Assembly (NCBI RefSeq): GCF_007874125.1
Contig: NZ_CP040128.1
Coordinates: 4,402,001 to 4,466,000 of the forward strand
Source of the DNA: Noviherbaspirillum sp. UKPF54
GTDB lineage: Bacteria; Pseudomonadota; Gammaproteobacteria; Burkholderiales; Burkholderiaceae_D
Reading direction: 5' to 3'
Length of the DNA: 64,000 nucleotides
The translations under genes were made by a program, and so were the position numbers. Shown piece after piece: positions 17,568 through 25,706 of this stretch. A model generated the notes under the pieces. The model was not told the DNA's origin and made no database searches. It saw nothing but the letters and a program-made list of their open reading frames with translations. The first letter of the stretch is position 1, and each line of letters begins with the position of its first letter.

Positions 17568-19436
17568 CTAGCCGCTTGAAATGCCAGCCATCCTGAAAAC
17601 ACGCCATTCGCGCACCTCATTGAACATGCCGGATGGACTCAATTGTTGCTTGCACCATTGAATGCGACGCGCCTGAAAGGCTTCAACTGATTCCAGCTCA
17701 GAGGACAAAGCCGTTGCGGTTTGCGGAAGCTTATGCAAATATTTTTGCAGCCATGCTGTATGGCCCGTGCGACGGCCGATTTCATTGATCGTGACACGGA
17801 TTGGCTTGTCGCCAGGTTTCCGAATTTGAGCTGCAGTTTGTTTAACCACTAAAGCGAAATCGTTATCGCGCGCAGGCCAGTTAACCCGTTCTCTGGTAAT
17901 TGCCTTTGGCTCTTGCAAGGCAATCTGTCGATCAAGCCATACCCTATCGTGTCGATACAACCATGCAAAATCTGCCGGAATGTTGGATTGTAATTCTTTG
18001 AACCCTGCATTTGGCAACTTGGCCTGCACTTCACTGAGTGCGATCCTCGCCCGTCGGCGTCGCACCAATTCCAGTGCGAATCGTCGTTGCTGCCGCAAGC
18101 TCTCGTCAGCTGCTAGCAGTCGATTCACCGTGGAAGCAGAGATATGCAAGCGACTCGAGATTGTTTCGATGGCTTCGCCTTTTGCCAATGCATCCGTTGC
18201 GCGCTCACGCGTTTCATCGCCCATTTTTTTGGGACGACGTTTCACGGTCATACCCAATCTTGCTGCATGTAGCAATGCCGTATTGACCGTTACGCCAAGC
18301 TGGATTGCGGCCTTGCGGATTGATATTCGCTGTGTTTCTATCAACTCACGCAGAGGTTGATCGATCGAGCTTACATTGCAAGCACCTCTTGCCGTTGCAT
18401 GCGATACAGCCACCTGCGTATTACCCGCTTTTTCTGTGATCCAGAAGCGCAAGTTGTTCTCTAAAAGGCCAATGAGCAGCAAGTGTTTCAAGGGATGGTG
18501 ATTACAGCGTGGCTTTCTGCATAGGGTCGCGAGCCAGCTTGACTCCGATTTGAGCGAACGGAGCAGGCAGTCAAAAGGAGGAACGTTTGCGAGCGGAGCC
18601 CAGAAGTCATAAAACTGCTGAGCGAGTTGATGCTGTCGTATGCGCTGCGACGGAACAGCAAGATTGCGACGCAATAGGCGGTCAAAATACTGATCATAGA
18701 GAGGCGCAGGGATGCGTTGGTCGGAAGCGAGAGTCAGTGCTTCAGCACTCATCCTGGCGACGAGCAGCAACCGATCTTGAGCCCCCTCGTTTGCGGAAAC
18801 AACACTAGGGAAATGACCACGACCATTCTCGCCTGGAATTGCAAATTTCTGCCATCGGATTCGACAAGCAAGGTCACCATTTTGCGAGAGTGCAATCGCA
18901 TGGTAAGGACATAGGAGCACGCCAGGCAATTGATGAACCCTATACCATGTCGTAATGCCTATTGTTTCGAGGTCTTCCGATGCACACGCTGGACAATACC
19001 GCAGCCAATCTGCGGCACCAATGCGGCTTGCCAGCATGCCTAACGATATCTTGGAGGTGGCAGCATTTCCCGATTTGATCTTCTGGAAGACAGAGTCATA
19101 GCGCTTGCAGCTATAGAAGGGTTGAAAGTACGGCAGGCAGGTATGCTCTCGAATTAAGGCTTCAATGTCGTCACCAAGGAAATTCAGTCGCTTGACGAGC
19201 AAGGGCAGGTTACTGGGAAAAGCTGTTCCGGTGCTTCTTGTTCGGGTACCCATCATCTCGTAAAGCGTATCGGTTCCCCAAGCGTGGCCTCGCAAGACAT
19301 GATGGCGAGAGAGCGCGCCGTAGATCGTTTCGTCTGGAATCAGCGGAGATCCGGGGTAACCATATCGCTTCGGGCACCGTATAGCTCCACCTTGATCACC
19401 TTCCTGCGGAGGAATGAAGTCCAAGCGGGTCAGCAT
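17568..19436 (-). CDS. tnsD: TnsD-like target-selection protein, presumed glmS-specific
   Basis: A 622-residue TniQ-family protein encoded last in the tnsABCD operon. The zinc module is C148-x2-C151 in RYCPACASED, H168 in RVHQLPGV, then C176 and H179 (LCPYH). The N-terminus has the common PDETIYGALSRHH block. The C-terminal half contains at least two helix-turn-helix-like stretches (IETISSRLHISASTVNRLL; ISIRKAAIQLGVTVNTALL) that could read DNA. In Tn7, TnsD binds the 3' coding end of glmS and recruits TnsC. The insertion point next to glmS supports the same role here. The start at 19436 has AAGGAT upstream and overlaps the tnsC end by 41 bp, suggesting translational coupling. Confidence 0.9.
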   Translation of the reverse strand: MLTRLDFIPPQEGDQGGAIRCPKRYGYPGSPLIPDETIYGALSRHHVLRGHAWGTDTLYEMMGTRTRSTGTAFPSNLPLLVKRLNFLGDDIEALIREHTCLPYFQPFYSCKRYDSVFQKIKSGNAATSKISLGMLASRIGAADWLRYCPACASEDLETIGITTWYRVHQLPGVLLCPYHAIALSQNGDLACRIRWQKFAIPGENGRGHFPSVVSANEGAQDRLLLVARMSAEALTLASDQRIPAPLYDQYFDRLLRRNLAVPSQRIRQHQLAQQFYDFWAPLANVPPFDCLLRSLKSESSWLATLCRKPRCNHHPLKHLLLIGLLENNLRFWITEKAGNTQVAVSHATARGACNVSSIDQPLRELIETQRISIRKAAIQLGVTVNTALLHAARLGMTVKRRPKKMGDETRERATDALAKGEAIETISSRLHISASTVNRLLAADESLRQQRRFALELVRRRRARIALSEVQAKLPNAGFKELQSNIPADFAWLYRHDRVWLDRQIALQEPKAITRERVNWPARDNDFALVVKQTAAQIRKPGDKPIRVTINEIGRRTGHTAWLQKYLHKLPQTATALSSELESVEAFQARRIQWCKQQLSPSGMFNEVREWRVFRMAGISSG

Positions 19437-20907
19437 CGATTGATCCTTGATTGCGTAGCGCCTCAGCTGTTGACGAAGAATTGCCGGCGTTGCGCAAATC
19501 TCCATCATTGAATTCGTCCGTTGACGGGACGTGGGCGCTCTCATGATCCACTACATCCGGATGTTGCGCTGGATCTGCCGCTGGTGACGGCGAATTGTCT
19601 GTGGTGTAGCCCTCTGGCAAAGGATCTAGCTCATCCAGATGGTCCTGAATGATTTCTACTTCTCGCCGATTCACGGTCAACCGTGCAATAACGTCCTCGG
19701 GCGGAAGCAAATCCTCGTAAATAGACAGTGACTCCACAGTACCCTCGCGCAGTTTGTTCAGTGCCGAATGCAGCAATGTGAAATATTCGTCGTATATTTG
19801 TTTTAGGAGAGGAATAGTGATCGTTTCTGATTCGTCGACCATTGCCTGTTGCTGTGCCAGCTTGAACAGCAATACGACGAAATCAGGAATACTTTGGCTG
19901 AGGTCAAATACCGTATCAAGCATATTGTCGTCCGGCGGAGTTGCATTTCTCACCCACTGGTAGGCCCATACCCGCCGCACAAAGTCGTCCCACTCCTTGT
20001 TTCGCTTGGGAGGTCGTCGAAAATAGATCGGACCGTTCTCGGACGCCCTGCGCGCATCTTTCATTTCGTAGGAAAATAGCGCAGCCGCCTTGGAAGTGCC
20101 GATTTCCACAACAGGGACACGGAGCAAGGTTCTCAAATCTTGTAGAAAGCGCAACAAAGGGATTGCTCCACCAGTCTTTGCAAGACTTAGCCGTTGGATT
20201 TCGTCGATAAAAAGGAGTCCGAGAAAATGCGACGCGGCGATCTGGCGCATCGATCCTTCCAGCATGTCTTCACGCATCTTCGACTTTGAGAAGTCCTTCT
20301 CATACGTCCCCCCTGTATTCAACGCGATATCGACTTGCCGCGCGAATTCCCGGCAAAAGCTGGAGATTGACCCATTCTTCGGGCAAGTCACCTTCAACCA
20401 TACCAATTGGGTAATCGGCATATGGCGTCCATTCCAGAACGAATGCCGGATCACTTGCTGGGGATAGGTGCGCAAAACGGCATCTGCACATGTCGTTTTG
20501 CCGGAGCCACTCAAACCAACGATAAACGCCTGCGATTCGGTGAGAACTAGTCTAGGGTCGACGAACGTTGCGGCACCATTGCGTGCGGTATAGATCGTGC
20601 GCCAGGTGGCTGGTTCGGCAGGATTGCGTACAACATAACCTGTCCGAATCAATCGGGATATGGTTCGTTCTACCTCATAGAATGTGGGCCTTCGTGGAAC
20701 AACAATATGCTTCAATCTTCCAAGTAGATGCCATCTCAATTCAGTGGGGAGCTGGCGCTCACCAGTGTCAAACGGAGGTTTGAACAGCATCTTTAATGCC
20801 GCCTGTTTTTCACTCAATATCTCAGGCAACGCCTCGATCAGTGGATTGCCGCGGTACTCTTCTATAGGCTGTTCCCGGTAGGCGGGTGAATAGGAGTTAG
20901 GCTCCAT
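19396..20907 (-). CDS. tnsC: TnsC-like AAA+ transposition regulator
   Basis: A 503-residue ATPase. Walker A is GLSGSGKTT at 131-139 and Walker B is LLFIDE at 231-236. The region between them resembles TnsC (SHFLGLLFIDEIQRLSL). The N-terminal 120 residues probably contact TnsA/TnsB. The acidic, low-complexity C-terminus (about 440-503) may contact TnsD. TnsC links the target selector to the transposase and enforces immunity. GGAG precedes the ATG at 20907, 21 bp after the tnsB stop. Confidence 0.93.
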   Translation of the reverse strand: MEPNSYSPAYREQPIEEYRGNPLIEALPEILSEKQAALKMLFKPPFDTGERQLPTELRWHLLGRLKHIVVPRRPTFYEVERTISRLIRTGYVVRNPAEPATWRTIYTARNGAATFVDPRLVLTESQAFIVGLSGSGKTTCADAVLRTYPQQVIRHSFWNGRHMPITQLVWLKVTCPKNGSISSFCREFARQVDIALNTGGTYEKDFSKSKMREDMLEGSMRQIAASHFLGLLFIDEIQRLSLAKTGGAIPLLRFLQDLRTLLRVPVVEIGTSKAAALFSYEMKDARRASENGPIYFRRPPKRNKEWDDFVRRVWAYQWVRNATPPDDNMLDTVFDLSQSIPDFVVLLFKLAQQQAMVDESETITIPLLKQIYDEYFTLLHSALNKLREGTVESLSIYEDLLPPEDVIARLTVNRREVEIIQDHLDELDPLPEGYTTDNSPSPAADPAQHPDVVDHESAHVPSTDEFNDGDLRNAGNSSSTAEALRNQGSIDADPLGLHSSAGR

Positions 20908-20928
20908 GGCGGGCTCCGTAAAGAGCAG

Positions 20929-23109
20929 CTAGATGTCCCATAAATCTTCCAATGGGTCGGGGCCCGCAAGGTCCCGGCGAAGTGGAATCACGTTGGATGC
21001 AACTGGCTTGTTACCGTAGGACTCGGCCGCGTCGCGGGCACGCTCCACCCGCTCAGCAGTCTTTTCGAATGTCCGATTACTGTCAATGTTTGCAGTCTTC
21101 TCAGTTTTTGAAAGACCCTTTTTGGCTTTGGCCGCGGCCTGTTCTGCACGCTCGGCAATGTCATTGCACTCTGCCTCGAATACGGCAAATTTCTTGTTCG
21201 TCCTGTCTTCTATCTCATCGCTTGCAAGTGAGAGCAACTTCGCTCGGTCAAGTATCTCCTCAATTCTGGCAAGCCGATATTGTTCCTCGCGGTCCAATAA
21301 CTTGCATGGTTCCCATTGATTTGATCGAGGATTTGGTATCCAGATAAATTCCGGCCAATCCGGTACGTAACGAAGCTCTATCCGGTTTCGCTTGCCCGTT
21401 GTACGGACGCGGGCAAACCATTCCTCCTTGATTGCTCGATCACTAGCGTAATGGCGGCCTGAAAAATAGATGCCTTCAGGACGAATGGTGCCTGTCCCTG
21501 CGGTCAACAAGTAAGTCCATATTTTTTGCTTGCTGATCGACTTGGCGCCACCTGTCAGGTTCTCCAGTCCCCAATTCCATACCGCAATCGGAGTGGCTTC
21601 TGTCAGGTTTGCGCCAAGCATTTCATTCGGTAGTGCCGCTGACTGGTATGCCGACCAGTTATAGATGATCAATCGGCGTATCAGGATGCGCGTTAGCTCC
21701 CCGATTGTCAGGCACGCATCCAACCTGTATTGACGCTGCTTGACATCCTCCAATCGAGGATTCAACGCACCGGGAAGAAAATGAACGGTATGGTCGTTGA
21801 TCAGACGGAACTGCCGTTCGACGTTTGGCTTCCAATCCCCACGCCGAGCAGTGGCATTCTGCAGCTTGATGCCGAGTGCCTTAGGCAGCGCGTCAGATGC
21901 CTTGGACTTCATTTCACTGTTGTCAGCCAACACCTTGTGTGGGAGGTGGTGGCATGGCCACATGTCCTCTGTAATCTCCACTCCAAAGCGTCGGCAGAAG
22001 TCGACCTTGGAGGTAAATGCGTTGAATAGTGCCAGGCGAGCGCCCTCCCAGCTCGGTCCCTCGAGCCCAAGGTAGAAACCCACGACCATTCGCGAAAACA
22101 CGTCCACAACGACATACAGAACCGGCCGGCCGATGACCCAAGCACGATTGAAGGCGGAAACAAGATAGACATCGACGATTGTCGAATCGATCTCGTAGCG
22201 CGCGCATGGGCCGAAGACACCTTGGCGCGAGGAACCGAGAACGCCGCGATATTTCAGTGCCCAAGTCGTTGTGCTGACATGTTTCTTAGTCAGGTCCAGT
22301 CGATAGTCTTCCTCCCGGAAGACCAACCAGAATTGTTTATAGGTGATCGTTTGGTGTATTTCCGGCGGAATTGGAATACGCAAACCGCGGTGGTCGATTT
22401 CTCCCTGACTGAAAAAGGCGTTTTTGGTATCTTGCCATGCCTTCTTGATCGTCGTTCCGGGCTTCCAGAATCGGTCTATCCCCTCAATGATGGAATTCCG
22501 GACATCGGCAATTGAAGGGCCGATCTTTTCGGTGCTGCCAAGGCCAAGTTTGGCTCTATCTGGCCGTCGACCTCGTTTTGCTGTTTTCGGTGCTTGCTTG
22601 CTTCCAGCACAGCCGCATCGATCATAGCGGCCAAGCAATGCGTCGTCGCAGCATCCATAGGCGAAGTATTTGTATAGGGGGCGGTAGACTTGTATCCATT
22701 CCTTACCTAGTTCGGCAGCACGCGCCGACACAAGCGCCCCGCGGGTCCCGGGAAGATAGATCTGAGGAATATGATGATCGTCCACAAGAGGTTGGATGAT
22801 CTCCCAGCCTCGGTCCCGGACATCCTTGCTGATCTTGGGGAGGTCGGATTCGTTTAGAAAGGCATATGGACGCGGATCTGATTCGATGAAACGAAGCAGC
22901 TTGCGAGCAATTAATTGTTCAACCTGCGAGAGCGGGTAGAGCTTTGGCTTTTTCAGTTGTTTTTCAATGCCGATCGTTACCAACAAGTCCTGAGCGCGGT
23001 CTACCCAAAGCACGCGTTGGGGTACATGGAAACCCACGTTTTCTTCACCAGGCGTTTGTTCGAAGACCTGCCCATGGCATAGCAAGAACTTTTCCCCATC
23101 ATCCGGCAT
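20929..23109 (-). CDS. tnsB: TnsB-like DDE transposase
   Basis: A 726-residue transposase with an rve/RNase H core. The catalytic triad is D308 (YEIDST), D396 (LADNSE) and E431 (NVERQF). Spacings are 88 and 35, the same as in Tn7 TnsB. N-terminal DNA-binding domains precede the core. The C-terminus (after about 620) is a charged, Ala/Lys-rich coiled tail. It cuts the 3' ends and joins them to the target. The chosen ATG at 23109 has AAAGGAG six bases upstream and overlaps the tnsA stop by 11 bp. An upstream in-frame Met at 23148 would lie deeper in tnsA. Confidence 0.95.
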   Translation of the reverse strand: MPDDGEKFLLCHGQVFEQTPGEENVGFHVPQRVLWVDRAQDLLVTIGIEKQLKKPKLYPLSQVEQLIARKLLRFIESDPRPYAFLNESDLPKISKDVRDRGWEIIQPLVDDHHIPQIYLPGTRGALVSARAAELGKEWIQVYRPLYKYFAYGCCDDALLGRYDRCGCAGSKQAPKTAKRGRRPDRAKLGLGSTEKIGPSIADVRNSIIEGIDRFWKPGTTIKKAWQDTKNAFFSQGEIDHRGLRIPIPPEIHQTITYKQFWLVFREEDYRLDLTKKHVSTTTWALKYRGVLGSSRQGVFGPCARYEIDSTIVDVYLVSAFNRAWVIGRPVLYVVVDVFSRMVVGFYLGLEGPSWEGARLALFNAFTSKVDFCRRFGVEITEDMWPCHHLPHKVLADNSEMKSKASDALPKALGIKLQNATARRGDWKPNVERQFRLINDHTVHFLPGALNPRLEDVKQRQYRLDACLTIGELTRILIRRLIIYNWSAYQSAALPNEMLGANLTEATPIAVWNWGLENLTGGAKSISKQKIWTYLLTAGTGTIRPEGIYFSGRHYASDRAIKEEWFARVRTTGKRNRIELRYVPDWPEFIWIPNPRSNQWEPCKLLDREEQYRLARIEEILDRAKLLSLASDEIEDRTNKKFAVFEAECNDIAERAEQAAAKAKKGLSKTEKTANIDSNRTFEKTAERVERARDAAESYGNKPVASNVIPLRRDLAGPDPLEDLWDI

Positions 23110-23965
23110 GACACGCTCCTTTGTTGCCGAAACGAATGGACACATCATCTATGGCAAGTGCGCGCACTGGATGGAGGGGGCCGAGCGGGTGCGTCAAGTC
23201 GAGTTCAATCAGATGGTGCCAGACACAATGCCGAAATAGCTGATAGAGCGCTTCATTGTCGGGTTTCCCAATCAAGTCCGCGCACGCGGCGAGTATTTGC
23301 TTTAGCGGAGAGCCTTCTTCCCACGCGATGCGAAATGCGCGAAGAAACGCTGGTAGCCTGGCATGTAGTTGAGGTGCTGAACGATCGATTTCAACGACCA
23401 GGTAGTTCAGCCAGTCCAGATTTCTGATTAGGGTAGCAGGTATGTCGTGATCAGTGATCAAGATCCACTGGATGCCTCTCCCCAACCAGTAACGACGTTC
23501 CAATTCCAGCTTTTCGAGAACCCTGCTGCGGCTCTCGCCGTTAAGGTCCTCTTCCGACTTAATGCTATACGCCACCAGTCTGTGGTCGCCAACACGATTT
23601 CTTATGGTAAGAAGGAAATCAGTGGTCATCACCAGCATCGTTTTGCTGTTCGGATACCGCGGATGACGAATGCGCAGGTTTTCAGCGATGGTCTGCGTCG
23701 CTCGTTCCGGTAGCAGTGGAAATTGTTCACGGATATCGACTACTTGCTGTGCATAGTCCGCCATCAAGCAAAAGTCATCTTCGTTGTCTGAAAAAAGATG
23801 ATGGGTGCGTCCTGTAGTAATGCCTGGTGCGCGGCTTGATCGTCCCTTCGACGAAAAGCAGCGAACGTCGATCCATGGCTTGTAGTTTTCGCCTTCACCC
23901 TGGCCAAGTCCTTGAGACTTCCACCTTTGAATGTCTTCAATGGTGATTGGAAAACGCCTCATCAT
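23099..23965 (-). CDS. tnsA: TnsA-like endonuclease subunit of the heteromeric transposase
   Basis: A 288-residue restriction-fold protein that would cut the 5' strands at the transposon ends. Likely catalytic residues are E62 (HLFSDNE), D116 (MTTDFLL) and K136 (YSIK). The block VVDIREQFPLLPER is strongly family-typical. The Gln of the Tn7 QxK motif is Ser134 here. The C-terminal half (from about 170) is the domain that binds TnsB/TnsC. A weak AAGGAT lies upstream, and two adjacent Met codons allow a start at 23965 or 23962. It is first of the overlapping tnsABCD genes. Confidence 0.92.
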   Translation of the reverse strand: MMRRFPITIEDIQRWKSQGLGQGEGENYKPWIDVRCFSSKGRSSRAPGITTGRTHHLFSDNEDDFCLMADYAQQVVDIREQFPLLPERATQTIAENLRIRHPRYPNSKTMLVMTTDFLLTIRNRVGDHRLVAYSIKSEEDLNGESRSRVLEKLELERRYWLGRGIQWILITDHDIPATLIRNLDWLNYLVVEIDRSAPQLHARLPAFLRAFRIAWEEGSPLKQILAACADLIGKPDNEALYQLFRHCVWHHLIELDLTHPLGPLHPVRALAIDDVSIRFGNKGACHAG

Positions 23966-24055
23966 CTCTATCCTTGCAGAATTGACTTTCTACCGATGAT
24001 TGCCGCGTTGATCATCTATTCAGTCTATAGGGTGACGTGATGACGTCAAACCGAA

Positions 24056-24436
24056 TTAAGGCGTATCATCAAGCAGTGGCGTCCAATCAAGGAGTTTGGC
24101 AACCCGACGGATTATCCAATGCATTTCAGGAGCCGTTCCCCAGCCACACTTTTCCATTCTGATAAATTGATTCGCCAGAATTTCTGCCTTGGATAAATGC
24201 ACCCATGCGCCGGTTTGTAACTCGCAACATTCGGCAGCTAAATGCTGTGCTAACTCTTCACAAATTTCCCATGATCTCCAGAGTGAAAGAGGCGATGAGC
24301 CTAATGCATATAACTTGCCATCGTATTCTTCGAGGGACTCGGTGAGCTTCCCGTTGACCGCGGCCACTACAGGGCGGGGGCGAGGGAAATTTGTGGGAAC
24401 TACCGAATGGTCAGGGACTGGTGGTGAATTGTTCAT
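24056..24436 (-). CDS. Uncharacterised protein upstream of tnsA
   Basis: A 126-residue soluble protein that I do not recognise. The N-terminal 30 residues are proline-rich (PVPDHSVVPTNFPRPRP). The rest is helical with two adjacent cysteines (AAECCELQTG) and a Trp-rich C-terminus (GWGTAPEMHWIIRRV). It is on the tns strand, 90 bp before tnsA, and divergent from the Xre gene. It could be the first gene of the tns transcript. A role in transposon control is only suggested by position. Confidence 0.6.
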   Translation of the reverse strand: MNNSPPVPDHSVVPTNFPRPRPVVAAVNGKLTESLEEYDGKLYALGSSPLSLWRSWEICEELAQHLAAECCELQTGAWVHLSKAEILANQFIRMEKCGWGTAPEMHWIIRRVAKLLDWTPLLDDTP

Positions 24437-24503
24437 GTTTCCCTCTACAAGAAGAGCGCTAAGGCTTAGCTCTCGTGAGGCAAGCTGGGAAGCATGGGGT
24501 GCC

Positions 24504-24556
24504 TATTAAGTATACTAAATAGACTAGCACATAGAGCCGAGCGATGCTACGGCTCT
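24504..24556. promoter_or_regulatory. Divergent control region: palindrome AGTATACT and a start-proximal hairpin
   Basis: The 121-bp gap between the tns-side gene and the Xre gene holds an 8-bp palindrome AGTATACT (24509-24516) inside an AT-rich block. The block also contains a good -10 match, TATACT. A 7-bp stem AGAGCCG/CGGCTCT (24533-24556) ends one base before the Xre ATG, and no ribosome site is visible there. A self-binding operator plus a translational control hairpin is an inference. Confidence 0.4.
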
Positions 24557-24557
24557 T

Positions 24558-24785
24558 ATGAGTAGCGCTAAAAAAACAATATCCGCGAGGGAAAGACTTG
24601 GACGGAACCTGCGTAGCTATCGAGAAGCGCAGGGGTGGTCCCAAGAGAATCTAGCCGCGCAGGCAGGGCTGACGCAGACGTTTCTTTCACAAATGGAAAA
24701 TGGCTTAACCAATGTTTCGCTCGACAATATCGAACGTTTGGCAGAGGCCCTTAATCTGGATATTGGTGAATTGCTAAAACTTTAA
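24558..24785 (+). CDS. Xre-family helix-turn-helix regulator
   Basis: A 75-residue Cro/C1-type HTH protein covering little more than the domain: LGRNLRSYREAQGWSQENLA, then QAGLTQTFLSQMENG as helices 2-3, then SLDNIERLAEALNL. Proteins of this size usually bind DNA as dimers and repress their own and a divergent promoter. The divergent transcript leads into the tns operon, so it may set transposition frequency. No ribosome site is evident upstream of the ATG. Confidence 0.85.
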   Translation: MSSAKKTISARERLGRNLRSYREAQGWSQENLAAQAGLTQTFLSQMENGLTNVSLDNIERLAEALNLDIGELLKL

Positions 24786-24833
24786 GGTGTTAAAGCAAAC
24801 TTTGACCATCGCGAGATACCTCGTAGCCCAACA

Positions 24834-24992
24834 ATGCTGAATACCTGCCAGTGGTTCTACGAATGCGAACGGTGTCATAAACTACTCAAGCCCAAGGCGG
24901 ACGACTGGTGTGTCTTCTGTTCGTATGAAAATGTCCCATGCCCACCGATGCAAGTACAGAGCAACCGCGCCAACTACTGTGCCAATGACTAG
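24834..24992 (+). CDS. Small cysteine-rich GDCCVxC-like protein
   Basis: A 52-residue frame starting MLNTCQWFYECERCHKLLKP and continuing into WCVFCSYENVPCPPMQ. This matches the layout of the GDCCVxC proteins found near mercury and metal resistance genes. The signature itself is altered, with ADDWCVFC in place of GDCCVFC, so one cysteine is lost. Eight cysteines remain over 52 residues, suggesting metal or thiol chemistry. It follows the Xre gene by 48 bp on the same strand. It may be decaying. Confidence 0.65.
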   Translation: MLNTCQWFYECERCHKLLKPKADDWCVFCSYENVPCPPMQVQSNRANYCAND

Positions 24993-25040
24993 AATTCATG
25001 GTTCAATGCCGCCAAAATGGGGCAAAACGACTGGACTCGT

Positions 25041-25499
25041 CTATCTGGGTGCCGTACTTCTTTGGAGCTGCTGTGAAATTTCCAGAAGTGGTTTAATTCC
25101 AGAGCCAAAGCGCGCAATGGCGCCTCTGTTTTCCTTCAGTTCACTGTAGGGTAAGTAACGTATATTCAGTTCGGAAACGCGAGAAAACGCCGGCCTGCAC
25201 AGCTGCTGTTCGACCTCGTCCCGACGATTATCGGGCGCAACCAAGAACAACGTGCTGTTCTCGCCAACGCCGGTGCCGAGCGCCAAGTCGAGCATACGTA
25301 CAATGCCGGAATAAATCGAGGTTGAATGCTCCACCTCAAATGCAGCTGCAACTTCAAGTGAGCCACGACCAATCCACACGACGTTAATCAGTCGCACTGA
25401 GTCCATACCTGCCGTCACGTCGCAAGTGGCGGCAATTTGCCGATAAGCAGTCATTGCCATTGCTAAATTGAAAGATGGCAACCGACCCATAAGCGTCAT
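25041..25499 (-). CDS. C-terminal nuclease-like fragment (PD-(D/E)XK restriction-like)
   Basis: A 152-residue frame whose core reads INVVWIGRG, then AAFEVEHSTSIYSGIVRMLDLAL, then FLVAPDNRRDEVEQQL with RPAFSRV. I recognise this as a C-terminal module of larger restriction-endonuclease-like proteins, where EVEH is part of the nuclease site. The expected N-terminal part is not found upstream at 25500-25700 in any frame. It is therefore probably a remnant of a longer gene, or a stand-alone domain with an uncertain start. Confidence 0.5.
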   Translation of the reverse strand: MTLMGRLPSFNLAMAMTAYRQIAATCDVTAGMDSVRLINVVWIGRGSLEVAAAFEVEHSTSIYSGIVRMLDLALGTGVGENSTLFLVAPDNRRDEVEQQLCRPAFSRVSELNIRYLPYSELKENRGAIARFGSGIKPLLEISQQLQRSTAPR

Positions 25500-25706
25500 T
25501 CAAATTTCGGCTGCCCGATAGTCCGCTACCGAAAGCGGAAAAGACAGTCGAGAAAACGATCGGTTGTCCGTACGTCAGCAAATCACTCCCCATGGTCAAT
25601 TACCGGAAGCGGCCATGCTAGAACCTCGGCTTTTTGTGGTCTGGACTGACTCTCCTGACCTACAGCCGTCATTGATGTAAGCCTCGACAGAAGCGTACGA
25701 GCAACT
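25500..25706. other. Gap with no recognised gene
   Basis: About 200 bp between the nuclease-like fragment and the P-type ATPase stop codon. Short open frames on the minus strand show no family resemblance. No terminator was recognised. Confidence 0.4.

Noticed and set aside
23966..24060. Possible second transposon end just upstream of tnsA, implying a nested element
   Set aside because: No copy of the CCAATTATGTTTGTAAG repeat was found there on either strand. Only 15.5 kb and 38.9 kb have it.
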